The notes under the pieces: generated by a model | What the model saw: only the letters and a program-made list of their open reading frames with translations | Told to the model about the DNA's origin: nothing | Database searches by the model: none | Shown: positions 9,148 to 18,819 of the stretch, in pieces | How the letters are laid out: the number at the start of each line of letters is the position of its first letter | Position numbering within the stretch: position 1 is the stretch's first letter | Source: Leuconostoc palmae | Lineage (GTDB): Bacteria; Bacillota; Bacilli; Lactobacillales; Lactobacillaceae | Length of the DNA: 64,000 bases | Reading direction: 5' to 3' | NCBI RefSeq assembly: GCF_019656075.1 | Contig: NZ_BPKZ01000002.1 | Span: forward strand, 124,001-188,000 | Made by a program: the position numbers and the translations under genes

Positions 9148-9176
9148 TTGCAAAATGTGTGATTACAATGTATACT
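9148..9176 (+). promoter_or_regulatory. Promoter of the flavin reductase gene
   Basis: TTGCAA (9148-9153), a 17-base spacer and TATACT (9171-9176), 31 bases before the start codon. Confidence 0.65.
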
Positions 9177-9207
9177 TACTTTTAGTAACTGAAAAGAGGA
9201 AAATATT

Positions 9208-9756
9208 ATGTCAAAATTCGGCGTTATCGTAGGATCAATTCGAAAGAACTCTTACTCTAAAGGCGTTGCTGAGGCAATTGTTAAAGGACTCCCCGATAAT
9301 TCAGAGGTAACTTACTTAAGCATTAGTGATTTACCTCTGTATAATCAAGACTATGATTCAGAATCTATTGCGATATATGATGACTTTCGCGCTCAAGTAC
9401 GTGAACAAGATGCTTTTATCTTTGTAACACCAGAACATAACCGTAGTATTCCAGCAGCATTAAAAAATGCGTTAGATGTGGCTTCTCGACCTTGGGGACA
9501 AAATTCTTGGGCGGACAAACCAGCATTAGTTGCATCGCAATCATTATCAGGTATTGCTGGTGTACTAGCTAATCACATTTTACGTCAGTCTCTTGTTTTT
9601 CTAGACATGCCTACATTACAACAACCTGAGCTTTATATTGGTAATATTCAATCATTAACTGATGATGAAACTGGCGAAGTTAATAATGAGGATACAAAAG
9701 TATTTTTAGCAAATGCTGGAAAACAGTTTGCCGACTTTGCTTCAAAATTCAAATAA
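9208..9756 (+). CDS. NADPH-dependent FMN reductase family oxidoreductase
   Basis: A soluble flavodoxin-like enzyme of 182 residues. The FMN phosphate-binding loop GSIRKNSYSKG (residues 9-19) opens the protein. FVTPEHNRSIPAALKNALD near residues 72-90 is the second flavin-contact motif of this family (TPEYNxxxPxxLKNAxD). Members reduce FMN, quinones or azo dyes with NAD(P)H; the natural acceptor is unknown. It has its own promoter and a strong terminator, so it is a single-gene unit. The ribosome binding site is AGAGGA. Confidence 0.88.
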   Translation: MSKFGVIVGSIRKNSYSKGVAEAIVKGLPDNSEVTYLSISDLPLYNQDYDSESIAIYDDFRAQVREQDAFIFVTPEHNRSIPAALKNALDVASRPWGQNSWADKPALVASQSLSGIAGVLANHILRQSLVFLDMPTLQQPELYIGNIQSLTDDETGEVNNEDTKVFLANAGKQFADFASKFK

Positions 9757-9760
9757 AAAA

Positions 9761-9787
9761 AAGACTGACAATAGTCAGTCTTTTTTT
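9761..9787 (+). terminator. Terminator of the flavin reductase gene
   Basis: AAGACTGAC/GTCAGTCTT (9761-9769 and 9774-9782) with an AATA loop and a T run. Confidence 0.85.
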
Positions 9788-9829
9788 ACAAATTAGGCAA
9801 CATTGTTTCATATTGATTTAGGATTTTGA

Positions 9830-10069
9830 CTAAATTCTTTTTCCCATGATAATAGCATATCCTATCACTAAAATCAAAAGTACTCCGATCATTGTAATAG
9901 ACATTCCCGATATAAATAACGCGAAATGCTGTTTTCTAAAAAGATAAGCAATAATAATGCCTATACCAGTAAACGAGGATAAAACAGATTGCCATTTTTG
10001 CAAATTTTTAATCATTCTTTTTTGAAATTTTATTTCATTTTCAAAACCAAGTTTTACATTTTTATTCAT
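9830..10069 (-). CDS. Small membrane protein, function unknown
   Basis: I do not recognise this 79-residue protein. A basic, charged N-terminus (NKNVKLGFENEIKFQKRMIKN) is followed by two hydrophobic segments, about residues 30-45 and 50-73, and a basic end. A good ribosome binding site (AAAAGGGAA) precedes the ATG. It starts 15 bases after the stop of the broken mannose-PTS IID gene and was probably the last gene of that PTS operon. With the upstream genes lost, it may not be transcribed any more. Confidence 0.55.
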   Translation of the reverse strand: MNKNVKLGFENEIKFQKRMIKNLQKWQSVLSSFTGIGIIIAYLFRKQHFALFISGMSITMIGVLLILVIGYAIIMGKRI

Positions 10070-10084
10070 GGAATGATTCCCTTT

Positions 10085-10726
10085 TTAATACTTCAAACCT
10101 GGATTGAAGAATCCGGTAACAACACCAATCAATTCAACAACAACTAAAATCAGCATTACTTTAATCGGAGATATGTTCTTTTTAGCCATTAGCCACCAAC
10201 AAAATACAATGAAAGCAGCCGTTAGTAATCATGGGTATACCGAGTCCAACTTATCTTGAAGCACAAGATAGGCTTTACCAGAATCGTTTTTCAATGTGAA
10301 AGATGTTTTAACTGTTACCCATGTTGCTGCAACACCAACAACAACCATTCCTCCAACAGTAGCAATTGCTTTTCTAATTGCTTTTCCTTGTACGCCAACT
10401 AGAATACCAACTGCTTTATCACCTAATTCATAGCCTTTAAAATAGGCAAATCGCATATCAAAGTAACCCAGAAGATTCCAAACAATGATATAGAATATAG
10501 CACCTAGTGGTGACCCACCATCTGACATACCTAGAGCAACTCCAAGTATAACTGGAATCAAAGTACCAACAACAAGTGAATCACCGATTCCTGCAATTGG
10601 TCCCATCAACCCTTCTATCAATCCATTAATCGTAGTGTCATCCACATTACCTTCATTAGCACGTGCTTCTTCCAGACTTGCCGTAATACCGACAATGATT
10701 GACCCCAATTGTGGTTCAGTAGTTTC
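10085..10726 (-). pseudogene. manZ: PTS mannose-family IID component remnant
   Basis: This is the C-terminal two thirds of the membrane protein IID of a mannose-type phosphotransferase system. Typical segments are GSIIVGITASLEEARANEG, GLMGPIAGIGDSLVVGT, GYELGDKAVGILV and the end GVVTGFFNPGLKY. The N-terminal 80-100 residues are missing: the frame ETTEPQLGS is preceded at once by stop codons. An in-frame TGA (10229-10231) separates LDSVYP from LLTAAFIVFCWWLMAKK, after which the frame stays open to TAA at 10085-10087. The IIAB and IIC genes are absent. The system is dead at this site. Confidence 0.88.
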
Positions 10727-10756
10727 TTATGTTTAGTAATATTTTCATGGTTATAA

Positions 10757-10770
10757 TGTAAGCGCTTCTA
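10757..10770. promoter_or_regulatory. Possible orphan cre (CcpA) site
   Basis: TGTAAGCGCTTCTA fits the catabolite-responsive element pattern TGWAARCGYTWNCW at 13 of 14 positions. It lies just upstream of the broken PTS gene and may be what is left of that operon's control region. Confidence 0.4.
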
Positions 10771-10842
10771 TAACCTAGTTCATGTTCTACCCCTAGTCTC
10801 AAGAAAAAACAATACTATTATGACTAATTTTAATTTAATGTA

Positions 10843-10880
10843 AAAATAAAAACGTTATGTGGTTAACCACATAACGTTTC
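10843..10880 (-). terminator. Terminator of topA
   Basis: AACGTTATGTGG/CCACATAACGTT (10851-10862 and 10867-10878), 12 perfect pairs with a TTAA loop, followed on the minus strand by TTTTATTTT. Confidence 0.9.
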
Positions 10881-10898
10881 TTACTAACTTTTTGAAAA

Positions 10899-12968
10899 CT
10901 AATCAACAACATTGTCCACTTTTGGTGTTGTGCCATCAGCCAATGTTTTGCTAGTTGGTTTTTCCCAAGAAACAAAATCACAATCTGGATAACGAGAACA
11001 GCCATAAAATGTACGCTGTTTTTTTGTCTTACGTTCAATAATCTGACCTTTATGACACTTAGGACACTCTAAACCGATTTCTTTTACAATGGTTTCAGTA
11101 TGACGACAATCTGGAAATCTAGCACAAGCTAGGAATTTACCGTATCTCCCCATCTTAATTAACATTGGTGCACCACAAACTTCACAATTTGTACCGGCGA
11201 GTTCATCATGCATCACAACTTTTTCAAGCGTTTTCTCAGCATTTTCAATCTCTTTTGAAAATGGTTTGAAAAACGCATCAATAACGGGTACCCAATTTTT
11301 GTTTCCAGTTTCAACCTCATCTAACTCATGCTCAATTTGTGCTGTAAATTTCATATTAACAACATCAGGAAAATACTCACCAACAATTGTTTGCACAACT
11401 TCTCCCAACTCAGTAGGAACAAATTTTTTAGCATCAATTCGAACATAATTCCGACGTTGAATTGTATCAAGTGTCGGAGCATAAGTTGAGGGACGTCCTA
11501 CACCATTTTCTTCGAGCGCTTTAATTAATGCAGCTTCTGAGTAACGAGCTGGTGGTTGAGTAAAATGTTGATCTGCTGAGGTATTTTCTAAATTAATTTC
11601 ATCTCCAACGTTTAAATTTGGTAAAACATTGTCTTTTTCTTTGGCTGCCGGATAAGCTTTAGTGAATCCAGGAAATTTAGTTTTTGAGCCATTAGCACGA
11701 AATATGACACCATTTTGTTCAATGGATACTGCCATTGTGTCTAAAACTTCTGGTGTCATTTGACTCGCAACAAAGCGTGACCAAATTAACGAATACAATT
11801 TAAACTGATCAGGTGATAGTTTATCTTTAATACTATCTGGCGTTCTCGTAACATCCGTTGGGCGAACAGCTTCGTGGGCGTCTTGTACACCTTCTGCTAC
11901 TGTTTCTTTAACAATTTTATGTTGAGAATATTCTTCTCCCCAAGTATTATGGATGAATTGCGCTGCATCATGCTTTGCAACGGAAGAAATTCTAGTCGAA
12001 TCCGTTCTCATGTAGGTAATCAAACCAACGTGTCCAACACCACGTCCTAAATTAATACCTTCATAAAGTTGTTGTGCAGCCATCATAGTTTTCCTAGTTC
12101 GGAAATTTAACTGTGTATTGGCTGTTTGCTGCATGGTTGATGTGGTAAAAGGTTTTTGTGGACTACGTTTACGTTCTTTTGCGTTAATTTTTTCAACAAT
12201 AAAAGGTTTTTGTTTGTCTACACGTTGCAAGACTTCCTGCACGTCAGCGTTATCCTGTAATGAATGCTTTTTCTCATCTAATCCCCAAAAAGCCGCTTTT
12301 ATTTTTGATCGTCCTTTTTTAAATAGGCCATCAATAGTCCAATATTCTTCAGGTTCAAACGACTGAATTTCTTTTTCACGTTCAATAATCAGTCCTAAAG
12401 CCACCGACTGTACGCGGCCAGCTGATAACCCTCTTTTAACTGTTTTCCATAACAGTGGTGAAATTGAATAACCAACCAAACGATCTAGAATACGACGTGC
12501 TTGTTGTGCATCAACTAAGTCATGATTAATCAGCCGTGGCGACTTAAAAGCGTCTTTCACTTTATCCTTGGTAATTTCATTAAATACAACGCGATGAACT
12601 TCACTTTCATCCAATTTCAAAACATGTTGCAAATGCCACGCTATAGCTTCGCCTTCACGATCCGGATCGCTTGCAAGAAAAACTTTTTTAGCATTTTTGG
12701 CTGCTTGGCGTAACCCTTTGATTGTCTCACCCTTACCTCGTATATTAATATACTTTGGTGCGTAATCATTTTCTAAATCAACTCCTAACGTTGATTTAGG
12801 TAAATCACGAATATGTCCTAAACTGGCAATGACTTTATAAGTACTTCCTAAATACTTTTCAATCGTCTTTGCTTTAGAGGGGCTTTCAACGATAACTAAG
12901 TTCTTTTTTGTTTTTTTCGCTATACGTTTTGTTTTATTTTTTGTCTTTGATTTTTCGGTGTTTACCAT
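10899..12968 (-). CDS. topA: DNA topoisomerase I
   Basis: A type IA topoisomerase that relaxes negative supercoils. The protein of 689 residues begins with a basic Lys-rich tail, then the TOPRIM domain ([18 protein letters not shown] and [14 protein letters not shown]). The catalytic Tyr is in [14 protein letters not shown] near residue 316. Two C-terminal zinc ribbons follow: CEVCGAP...CARFPDC and CPKCHKG...CSRYPDC, each with four Cys. It sits 40 bases after dprA, the common dprA-topA order of lactobacilli and bacilli, and ends in a strong terminator. Confidence 0.96.
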   Translation of the reverse strand: MVNTEKSKTKNKTKRIAKKTKKNLVIVESPSKAKTIEKYLGSTYKVIASLGHIRDLPKSTLGVDLENDYAPKYINIRGKGETIKGLRQAAKNAKKVFLASDPDREGEAIAWHLQHVLKLDESEVHRVVFNEITKDKVKDAFKSPRLINHDLVDAQQARRILDRLVGYSISPLLWKTVKRGLSAGRVQSVALGLIIEREKEIQSFEPEEYWTIDGLFKKGRSKIKAAFWGLDEKKHSLQDNADVQEVLQRVDKQKPFIVEKINAKERKRSPQKPFTTSTMQQTANTQLNFRTRKTMMAAQQLYEGINLGRGVGHVGLITYMRTDSTRISSVAKHDAAQFIHNTWGEEYSQHKIVKETVAEGVQDAHEAVRPTDVTRTPDSIKDKLSPDQFKLYSLIWSRFVASQMTPEVLDTMAVSIEQNGVIFRANGSKTKFPGFTKAYPAAKEKDNVLPNLNVGDEINLENTSADQHFTQPPARYSEAALIKALEENGVGRPSTYAPTLDTIQRRNYVRIDAKKFVPTELGEVVQTIVGEYFPDVVNMKFTAQIEHELDEVETGNKNWVPVIDAFFKPFSKEIENAEKTLEKVVMHDELAGTNCEVCGAPMLIKMGRYGKFLACARFPDCRHTETIVKEIGLECPKCHKGQIIERKTKKQRTFYGCSRYPDCDFVSWEKPTSKTLADGTTPKVDNVVD

Positions 12969-13008
12969 AATATATATGCCTTAATTTAACTTGTTAATAT
13001 ATAGCATA

Positions 13009-13875
13009 TCAGATTGTATCAAGTAATTGCACACTTTCCATGATTTCAGTAGGTTTTGTCACAACCTTTGCACCAACACTAATCAAATCATTTGTGCCTT
13101 CAGATGTTTTTGAAAAAATATTACCAGGTATAGCTAATACTTCGCGATTATTTTGAAGGGCTACATTTGCTGTAATTAGACTACCAGATTTTTTCTTTGA
13201 CTCAATTACCAATGTAGCTGATGATAAACCAGCAATAATTCTGTTACGCTCCGGAAAATGCGATCTCCGAGGCCCTGTACCGTTTGGATATTCACTTAAA
13301 ATTAATCCAGTCTCACCAATATTGTGTTGAATAGTGACATGATTTCGTGGATAAACAGTATCAATTCCTGTACCAATTATTGCAATTGGCACACCATTTT
13401 CATTAAGTGTCACTTGATGAGACATCTCATCAATCCCTTTTGCCAGCCCAGAAACAATGGCTACACCTTGATGTACAATGGGAGGTATTAAGTACTTCAA
13501 CGATTGAAATCCATACGAACTAGGCATTCGTGTCCCAACAACCGATAAACTAGGCAATTTCAAAGCCTTAAGGTTCCCTTTATAAAAAAGTATCAGCGGC
13601 GGTTGATATATTTCGCGCAATCTCATTGGAAATTGATGATCAAAATAGGTAATAAAGTCAGCAGTTGATGATTTTGCTAGCTGCAATGCTTCTCCATAAC
13701 TGTTTTGAATTACACCATAAAAACGCGAATCAGAAAAACCCAACACAGTATTTAATGTCCATGGATACTGTTTGGGTACTAAATTGTTTTCAATTTTTTT
13801 GATTAGACTTGTCTTAGTCTGTATCCCTATACCTTTGGTTAAATGTATAGCTAATAATTGTGTCCGTAAATTCAT
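13009..13875 (-). CDS. dprA: DNA-processing protein DprA
   Basis: DprA loads RecA on incoming single-stranded DNA during transformation. The protein of 288 residues is built around a Rossmann-like domain. GTRMPSSYG, VSGLAKGIDEMSHQ, IGTGIDTVYPRNH, SEYPNGTGPRRSHFPERNRI and ESKKKSGSLITANVALQ are all family motifs, between about residues 105 and 250. It lies between the ABC-F gene and topA on the same strand with short gaps, so it is probably transcribed from upstream. Its presence does not by itself show competence. Confidence 0.95.
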   Translation of the reverse strand: MNLRTQLLAIHLTKGIGIQTKTSLIKKIENNLVPKQYPWTLNTVLGFSDSRFYGVIQNSYGEALQLAKSSTADFITYFDHQFPMRLREIYQPPLILFYKGNLKALKLPSLSVVGTRMPSSYGFQSLKYLIPPIVHQGVAIVSGLAKGIDEMSHQVTLNENGVPIAIIGTGIDTVYPRNHVTIQHNIGETGLILSEYPNGTGPRRSHFPERNRIIAGLSSATLVIESKKKSGSLITANVALQNNREVLAIPGNIFSKTSEGTNDLISVGAKVVTKPTEIMESVQLLDTI

Positions 13876-13926
13876 TATAATTACCTCAAAATCATTTTAC
13901 GATTTCAAGATAATTACTCATAAAGT

Positions 13927-15816
13927 TTACCCTTCAACTATCTCACTAAGATATTCCCAGCGTATCATTTTGTCTTCTAAAACACTTTCTAATCTTTCCT
14001 GCTCATTTTGTAATTCACCAAGCTTGATATAATCATTACCAAATTTTGTCATATTGTCAGCTATGACAGATATCTCTTCCTCTAACTTTTCAATATCTTG
14101 CTCGATTGTTTCCCATTCTTTTTTTTCTGTATAAGTCAGCTTCTTCTTATGCTGAATAACATTTTTATCATCTATATTTTTAGAGAAATGGGTTGTTTTT
14201 GCCTGTTGAACTTCCTGATTACTCTGTAAAGTTAAATATTCACTAAATAAGCCGTCATAACGCTCAATTGTTCCGCCACCCTGAAACATATAAAGTTGAT
14301 TAGCAACTTTATCCAAAAAATAACGATCATGCGATACAGTAATGACAGCTCCTGAAAATCGCTCTAAAAAATCTTCCAATACGGTTAATGTACCAATGTC
14401 TAAATCATTAGTTGGTTCATCTAAAAGTAAGACGTTGGGTTGCTGTAATAATAATTTAAGTAAATATAAACGTCGCTTTTCGCCACCAGACAACTTACGT
14501 ATCAAAGTACCATGCATAAATGGTGGAAATAAAAACTGCTCTAATAGTTCAGAAACACTAATTTGATTCCCATCTTTATCAGAAACTGAACTAGCAACAT
14601 CTGATAAGTAGGCAATAACACGCTTGTCTTCAGGAATTTCTTCAGTGACCTGAGTATAGTAAGCCATCTTTACTGTTTCACCGAGCTCAATTGTGCCACT
14701 AGTTAGTGGTAACTTCCCTGCTATTGCATTTAAAAAAGTTGATTTACCTGCACCGTTGGTCCCAGTAATGCCTATTCGATCTCCAGAAGCTATACGTAAA
14801 TTAAAATCATCAATAATTACTTTATCATCAAATTTAATGTTTGCATGATTAATAATTATGACTTTCTTGCCTAAGCGTTGCTGCCCTAAATTAACTGCCA
14901 CATCTTCATCAAGTTGAAGCTTTCCCATCTGTGATTCTAGTTCAGCAAACGCATTTTCTCGAGCTGTTTGCTTGGTAGTTCGGGCACGAGCAGATTTTCT
15001 CATCCATGCGAGTTCTCGCTTATAAAGCTGTTGTTGCTTATGTTCTGCTAATTTACTTTGCTGAACGCGTTCAGCCTTTCCCGTCATATAATCTTGATAA
15101 TTGCCCTTATATTCATATAAATTACCAAAAGATAATTCAAAAATTCGGTTTGCAATGGCATCCAAAAAATAGCGATCGTGAGTTACAGCAAGTACAGCTC
15201 CTGAATAATTACTAAGATATTTTTCCAACCAATTAATGGAATCAAAGTCAAGATGGTTCGTTGGTTCGTCTAAAATAAGTAAATCCGGTGCCTCAATCAA
15301 TACTTGAGCTAAGCCAACACGCTTACGTTGACCACCAGACAATTCACTGACTTTATGATTTAATTCAGGCATATGTAGTTGCGTTAAAATTGCTTTTATT
15401 TGAGCTTCTGTTGTCCAGGCATCTTCTTGATCCATAATGTTTTGAGCCGCTTCAAATTTTTGTGCCAGTTTCTCATCAGTTGGATTTTCACTGAACTTTT
15501 GCAAAGCATATTCATATGATCGAATTGTCTTAAAAATCGGTTGATCACCCGATAAAATCGCATCCATGACTAAAGCGTTATCATCAAGTTTAGGATCCTG
15601 AGTTAAATAGCCAATAGTATAGTCATTTTGTGTCGTAATTTCGCCAGAATCAGCTGAATTTACTCCCGAAATAGCATTTAACAATGATGTCTTACCAGAA
15701 CCATTCACACCAATTAGACCAACGCGATCACCTTCTGAAATTAAAAAAGAAATATTATCAAATAAGATTTTTTCTCCATACGTACTTTTTAAATTTTCTA
15801 CTCTAAATTGTTTCAT
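13927..15816 (-). CDS. ABC-F family ATPase (Uup-like)
   Basis: A soluble duplicated ATPase with no membrane domain, of the ribosome-acting ABC-F group. Of 629 residues, the first cassette has Walker A GVNGSGKTS (near 38), signature LSGGQRKRVGLAQ and Walker B LLILDEPTNHLD. The second has GTNGAGKST (near 350), LSGGEKRRLYLL and VLLLDEPTNDLD. A charged linker lies between them. The last 80 residues form a predicted coiled coil (KKEWETIEQDIEKLEEEIS), as in Uup. Resistance-type ABC-F proteins differ in linker length, so I call this housekeeping rather than resistance. Confidence 0.9.
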   Translation of the reverse strand: MKQFRVENLKSTYGEKILFDNISFLISEGDRVGLIGVNGSGKTSLLNAISGVNSADSGEITTQNDYTIGYLTQDPKLDDNALVMDAILSGDQPIFKTIRSYEYALQKFSENPTDEKLAQKFEAAQNIMDQEDAWTTEAQIKAILTQLHMPELNHKVSELSGGQRKRVGLAQVLIEAPDLLILDEPTNHLDFDSINWLEKYLSNYSGAVLAVTHDRYFLDAIANRIFELSFGNLYEYKGNYQDYMTGKAERVQQSKLAEHKQQQLYKRELAWMRKSARARTTKQTARENAFAELESQMGKLQLDEDVAVNLGQQRLGKKVIIINHANIKFDDKVIIDDFNLRIASGDRIGITGTNGAGKSTFLNAIAGKLPLTSGTIELGETVKMAYYTQVTEEIPEDKRVIAYLSDVASSVSDKDGNQISVSELLEQFLFPPFMHGTLIRKLSGGEKRRLYLLKLLLQQPNVLLLDEPTNDLDIGTLTVLEDFLERFSGAVITVSHDRYFLDKVANQLYMFQGGGTIERYDGLFSEYLTLQSNQEVQQAKTTHFSKNIDDKNVIQHKKKLTYTEKKEWETIEQDIEKLEEEISVIADNMTKFGNDYIKLGELQNEQERLESVLEDKMIRWEYLSEIVEG

Positions 15817-15851
15817 TTTTTAATTCTACCCACACCAAAATATTTTTTAAT

Positions 15852-15882
15852 AAAAAACGCTAGCGAATTACTAGCGTTTTTT
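15852..15882 (-). terminator. Terminator of ackA
   Basis: AAAACGCTAG/CTAGCGTTTT (15854-15863 and 15871-15880) with a seven-base loop and flanking A/T runs. Confidence 0.85.
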
Positions 15883-15892
15883 ATCGGAATAA

Positions 15893-17140
15893 TTAACGCA
15901 ACGCTTCGACATCACGCGCAATCATTAATTCTTCATTTGTTGGGATTAATAATCCGGTAACAGTTGAATCATCGGCAGTTAAGATTGTTTCCTTACCACG
16001 AACATTATTGGCTTCAGAATCTAACTTTACACCAGCAAAAGCTAGTGATTCAAGAACTTTCGCACGAGTCACGGCATCATTTTCGCCAATTCCAGCAGTA
16101 AAGATAATCGCATCAACACGACCTAATTCAGCAAAGTATTGCCCAACATAACGAATTACACGATCATAAAACATGTCAAGCGCTAACTTAGCATGAGGAT
16201 TTGTTTCTTGCACATCTTCTAAATCACGCATATCACTTGAAATTGTTGAAATGCCAAGTAGACCAGATTTTTTATTCAAAACAGATAACATCTCTTCATT
16301 GGTCAATCCTTCACGCTCTTGAATATAATAAATAAGTGATGGATCAACATCCCCAGAACGTGTTGCCATTGTAACCCCAGCCAAAGGTGTAAATCCCATT
16401 GAAGTATCGTATGATTTACCATTCTTAATTGCCGTAATTGAAGCCCCTGCACCCAAATGGCATGAAATGGCATTAAACTTTTCTAGTGGGATACCCATTT
16501 TTTCAGCAGCACGTTCTGTTACATAACGATGAGAAGTACCATGAGCCCCATATTTACGTGCGCCATATCTTGCATAATATTCGTATGGCAAGCTGTAAAG
16601 ATAATTCTTTTCAGGCATTGTTTGATGGAACGATGTATCAAACACAGCTACTGACAATGCTTCAGGCAATAGCTTTTGAAACGCACGAATACCCATTGCA
16701 TTAGCAGGATTATGCAACGGTGCATAATCAGCCAGACGGTCAATTTTTGCTAGTACTTCATCTGTTACAACTACCGAATGATTAAACCATTCTCCACCAG
16801 CAACAACACGGTGTCCAACGCCAGTAATTTCATTGAAATCTTTTACAATACCAAGATCTGTCAACTTTTGTAGCAGTACATCAATAGCTTGGTCATGATT
16901 TTTAATTGCCATTTCATGTTCAAACTTTTGTCCACCATTCTTAGTTAAAGAAATGTGTCCCTCTTCCGCACCAATTAAACGCTTTGGTTCAACATCTTTA
17001 CCATACTTAATTGTAATTTCTGCATTATCTTGACCAATTCTCTCAATAATGCCTTGCATAATTACATTTTCTTCAGGCATTTCTAATAACTGAAATTTTA
17101 ATGATGAGCTACCGGCGTTGACCGCCATTACTTTTGACAT
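15893..17140 (-). CDS. ackA: Acetate kinase
   Basis: Converts acetyl phosphate and ADP to acetate and ATP, the ATP-yielding end step of heterofermentative metabolism through phosphoketolase. The 415-residue protein shows the family signatures VNAGSSSLKFQLL at the N-terminus, the ISCHLGAGASITAIKNG phosphate-binding loop, DTSMGFTPLAGV, and IIFTAGIGEND near the C-terminus. The start ATG has AAGAAGGT upstream. It is a single-gene unit divergent from the amidase gene. An inverted repeat, CATAACAA/TTGTTATG, lies in its leader (17172-17191). Confidence 0.96.
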   Translation of the reverse strand: MSKVMAVNAGSSSLKFQLLEMPEENVIMQGIIERIGQDNAEITIKYGKDVEPKRLIGAEEGHISLTKNGGQKFEHEMAIKNHDQAIDVLLQKLTDLGIVKDFNEITGVGHRVVAGGEWFNHSVVVTDEVLAKIDRLADYAPLHNPANAMGIRAFQKLLPEALSVAVFDTSFHQTMPEKNYLYSLPYEYYARYGARKYGAHGTSHRYVTERAAEKMGIPLEKFNAISCHLGAGASITAIKNGKSYDTSMGFTPLAGVTMATRSGDVDPSLIYYIQEREGLTNEEMLSVLNKKSGLLGISTISSDMRDLEDVQETNPHAKLALDMFYDRVIRYVGQYFAELGRVDAIIFTAGIGENDAVTRAKVLESLAFAGVKLDSEANNVRGKETILTADDSTVTGLLIPTNEELMIARDVEALR

Positions 17141-17171
17141 CCTGTCTACCTTCTTAACTTTTAAATGTGTT

Positions 17172-17191
17172 CATAACAATTTTTTGTTATG
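17172..17191 (-). promoter_or_regulatory. Inverted repeat in the ackA leader
   Basis: CATAACAA (17172-17179) and TTGTTATG (17184-17191) are perfectly complementary around four T. It is just downstream of a likely -10 TACAAT (extended TGT) of the ackA promoter. It could be a protein-binding site or a short RNA hairpin. Confidence 0.35.
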
Positions 17192-17294
17192 CCATAATGA
17201 CATTGTAACATTTTTTGAAAGTATTGCACACGTTGATATCACAGTAATATGTTACAATATCTATAAATTTAAATTTTAAACTAGTGGGTAACGC

Positions 17295-18197
17295 ATGATT
17301 AAAAAATGGTTATTAAGCAATATAGTTGGTGTTAGTTTAGCCTTATTTATTTTATCTACTGTTAGCATTTCTCTATACGCACTCACTAACAGAGAAGTGA
17401 TCACAACACGTCCATCAAATGTTCAACTGCGAACAGGTCCCGATGTTTCATATAAATCTATCAGTACCATGAAAAGTGGAACTTCTCTTATAATAACTGA
17501 ACGTTCTCATGGTTGGTATAAAGTTCGTCGAACAGATAATGAACAAACTGGATGGGTTGCCAGTTGGGTAGCTGAATCTCATACTCTGCGCGAAGCAACT
17601 TCAATGAGTGAATCAACAATTGTCATTGATCCTGGTCACGGTGGCGACCCAAACAAAAAATATAATGGTTTATCGGGAGACAACGGATCATCATCTGCGG
17701 ATGGTAAATATCATGAAAAAACCTATACTCTAAGAACCGGCAGAGCTATACGTCAAAGTTTAGAGAAAACAGGTGCTCGGGTTTTTATGATCAGAGACTC
17801 TGATGTTTTGGTCCCCTTACTAAAAATTCCTGAAGTAGCTACAAAATATCATGCAGATGCTCAAATTTCTATTCATTTTGACCATGCAGATGATGAAAAT
17901 AGTGCGACAACAGCTACAGGTGTCTCACAGTTTTATTATCATCAAAATAGCAAAGATTTAGCTTACGCTTTACACAATTCGCTTAATCAATTACCAATTT
18001 CTAATAGAGGCGTTGATACGGCTGAATATGTTGTATTAAACAAAGCAACTTGCCCAGCAGCACTTCTAGAGTTAGGTTATATTAATAATCCATCTGACTT
18101 TAAGTATATTCGTTCGACTAGCTATCAACAAAAAATTGCTAAAGATGTGACTACTGGTTTAGCAACTTATTTCAAACAAATTAGCAATGCAAAATAA
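17295..18197 (+). CDS. N-acetylmuramoyl-L-alanine amidase with SH3 domain
   Basis: A cell wall hydrolase that cuts the amide between MurNAc and L-Ala. The 300-residue protein has an N-terminal signal anchor (about residues 8-29) and a bacterial SH3 domain (about 38-97: NVQLRTGPDVSYKSI...GWYKV...GWVASW). A zinc-dependent Amidase_3 domain follows from about 110 to 295, with metal ligands in VIDPGHGGDP, YHEKTYTLR and ISIHFDHAD, and the general base near CPAALLELGYINN. It is secreted or membrane-bound, probably acting in growth or cell separation. It is divergent from ackA and ends in a bidirectional terminator. Confidence 0.92.
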   Translation: MIKKWLLSNIVGVSLALFILSTVSISLYALTNREVITTRPSNVQLRTGPDVSYKSISTMKSGTSLIITERSHGWYKVRRTDNEQTGWVASWVAESHTLREATSMSESTIVIDPGHGGDPNKKYNGLSGDNGSSSADGKYHEKTYTLRTGRAIRQSLEKTGARVFMIRDSDVLVPLLKIPEVATKYHADAQISIHFDHADDENSATTATGVSQFYYHQNSKDLAYALHNSLNQLPISNRGVDTAEYVVLNKATCPAALLELGYINNPSDFKYIRSTSYQQKIAKDVTTGLATYFKQISNAK

Positions 18198-18227
18198 AAA
18201 GTATCTTACTGATCGTAAGATACTTTT
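18196..18227. terminator. Bidirectional terminator between amidase and folate cyclo-ligase genes
   Basis: AAAAGTATCTTAC/GTAAGATACTTTT with a four-base loop serves both converging genes. Confidence 0.85.
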
Positions 18228-18763
18228 TCTATAGATAAAATTTGATCTAGTTTCCTATCATGTATTTCCACTGGAATATTTTTTAACATTTGAATACCTA
18301 AACTCAATGCTAACGTATTTCCTTTGAAATTGGCCAGATAACGATCATAAAAACCCGCACCATAACCTAGTCGATCTCCAGATGGGGAATAAGCTAACCC
18401 AGGTACAATAATTAAATCAATTTGTTCTGCCATGACAATATCTTCACCAATTGGCTCTTTTATATTTAAAGCCCCAGTAACGTAATCTGTTGATTCATTA
18501 ATCATGACAAATCGAAGTTTTTTATTCATAATTTTCGGTACGACAACATTTTTTTGTTCATACCAAGCTTGTTGAATAATTTGCTCTGTATCAATTTCGA
18601 TTGACGTGCTTAGAAAAACAGCTACAACTTTTGCATCATGCCAAACATTTGATTGAAATAATTTGTCACGTAATAATGTCTCTTCGTTATCACGCTCTTT
18701 GCCAACATAATGACGTAGTTTAACTTTCTGATCCAACCTTATACTTTTTTTATCTTTTGCCAT
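18206..18763 (-). CDS. 5-formyltetrahydrofolate cyclo-ligase
   Basis: Converts 5-formyl-THF to 5,10-methenyl-THF with ATP, returning to use the folate form that inhibits SHMT. The family nucleotide and substrate loop is present as GYGAGFYDRYL. PGLAYSPSGDRLG and the basic N-terminus KSIRLDQKVKLRHYV also fit. I place the start at ATG 18761-18763 (185 residues). A longer frame from a TTG at 18793 runs through the glyA terminator hairpin and adds ten unlikely residues. It lies directly downstream of glyA, whose product makes the related folate. Confidence 0.9.
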   Translation of the reverse strand: MAKDKKSIRLDQKVKLRHYVGKERDNEETLLRDKLFQSNVWHDAKVVAVFLSTSIEIDTEQIIQQAWYEQKNVVVPKIMNKKLRFVMINESTDYVTGALNIKEPIGEDIVMAEQIDLIIVPGLAYSPSGDRLGYGAGFYDRYLANFKGNTLALSLGIQMLKNIPVEIHDRKLDQILSIEKVSYDQ

Positions 18764-18779
18764 GAGATACCCATAGAAT

Positions 18780-18804
18780 AAAAAAGCTGGCAATAACCAG
18801 CTTT
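18780..18804 (-). terminator. Terminator of glyA
   Basis: AAAGCTGG/CCAGCTTT (18783-18790 and 18797-18804), loop of six, followed by six T on the minus strand. Some read-through into the cyclo-ligase gene is likely, since that gene has no visible promoter of its own. Confidence 0.8.
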
Positions 18805-18819
18805 GATAGTGCCATTTAA

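Noticed and set aside
13927-15816. ABC-F gene as an antibiotic resistance determinant
   Set aside because: The Uup-like C-terminal coiled coil and chromosomal context beside dprA and topA point to a housekeeping ABC-F.
18763-18793. TTG start for the folate cyclo-ligase
   Set aside because: It lies within the glyA terminator stem and would add residues not found in the family.
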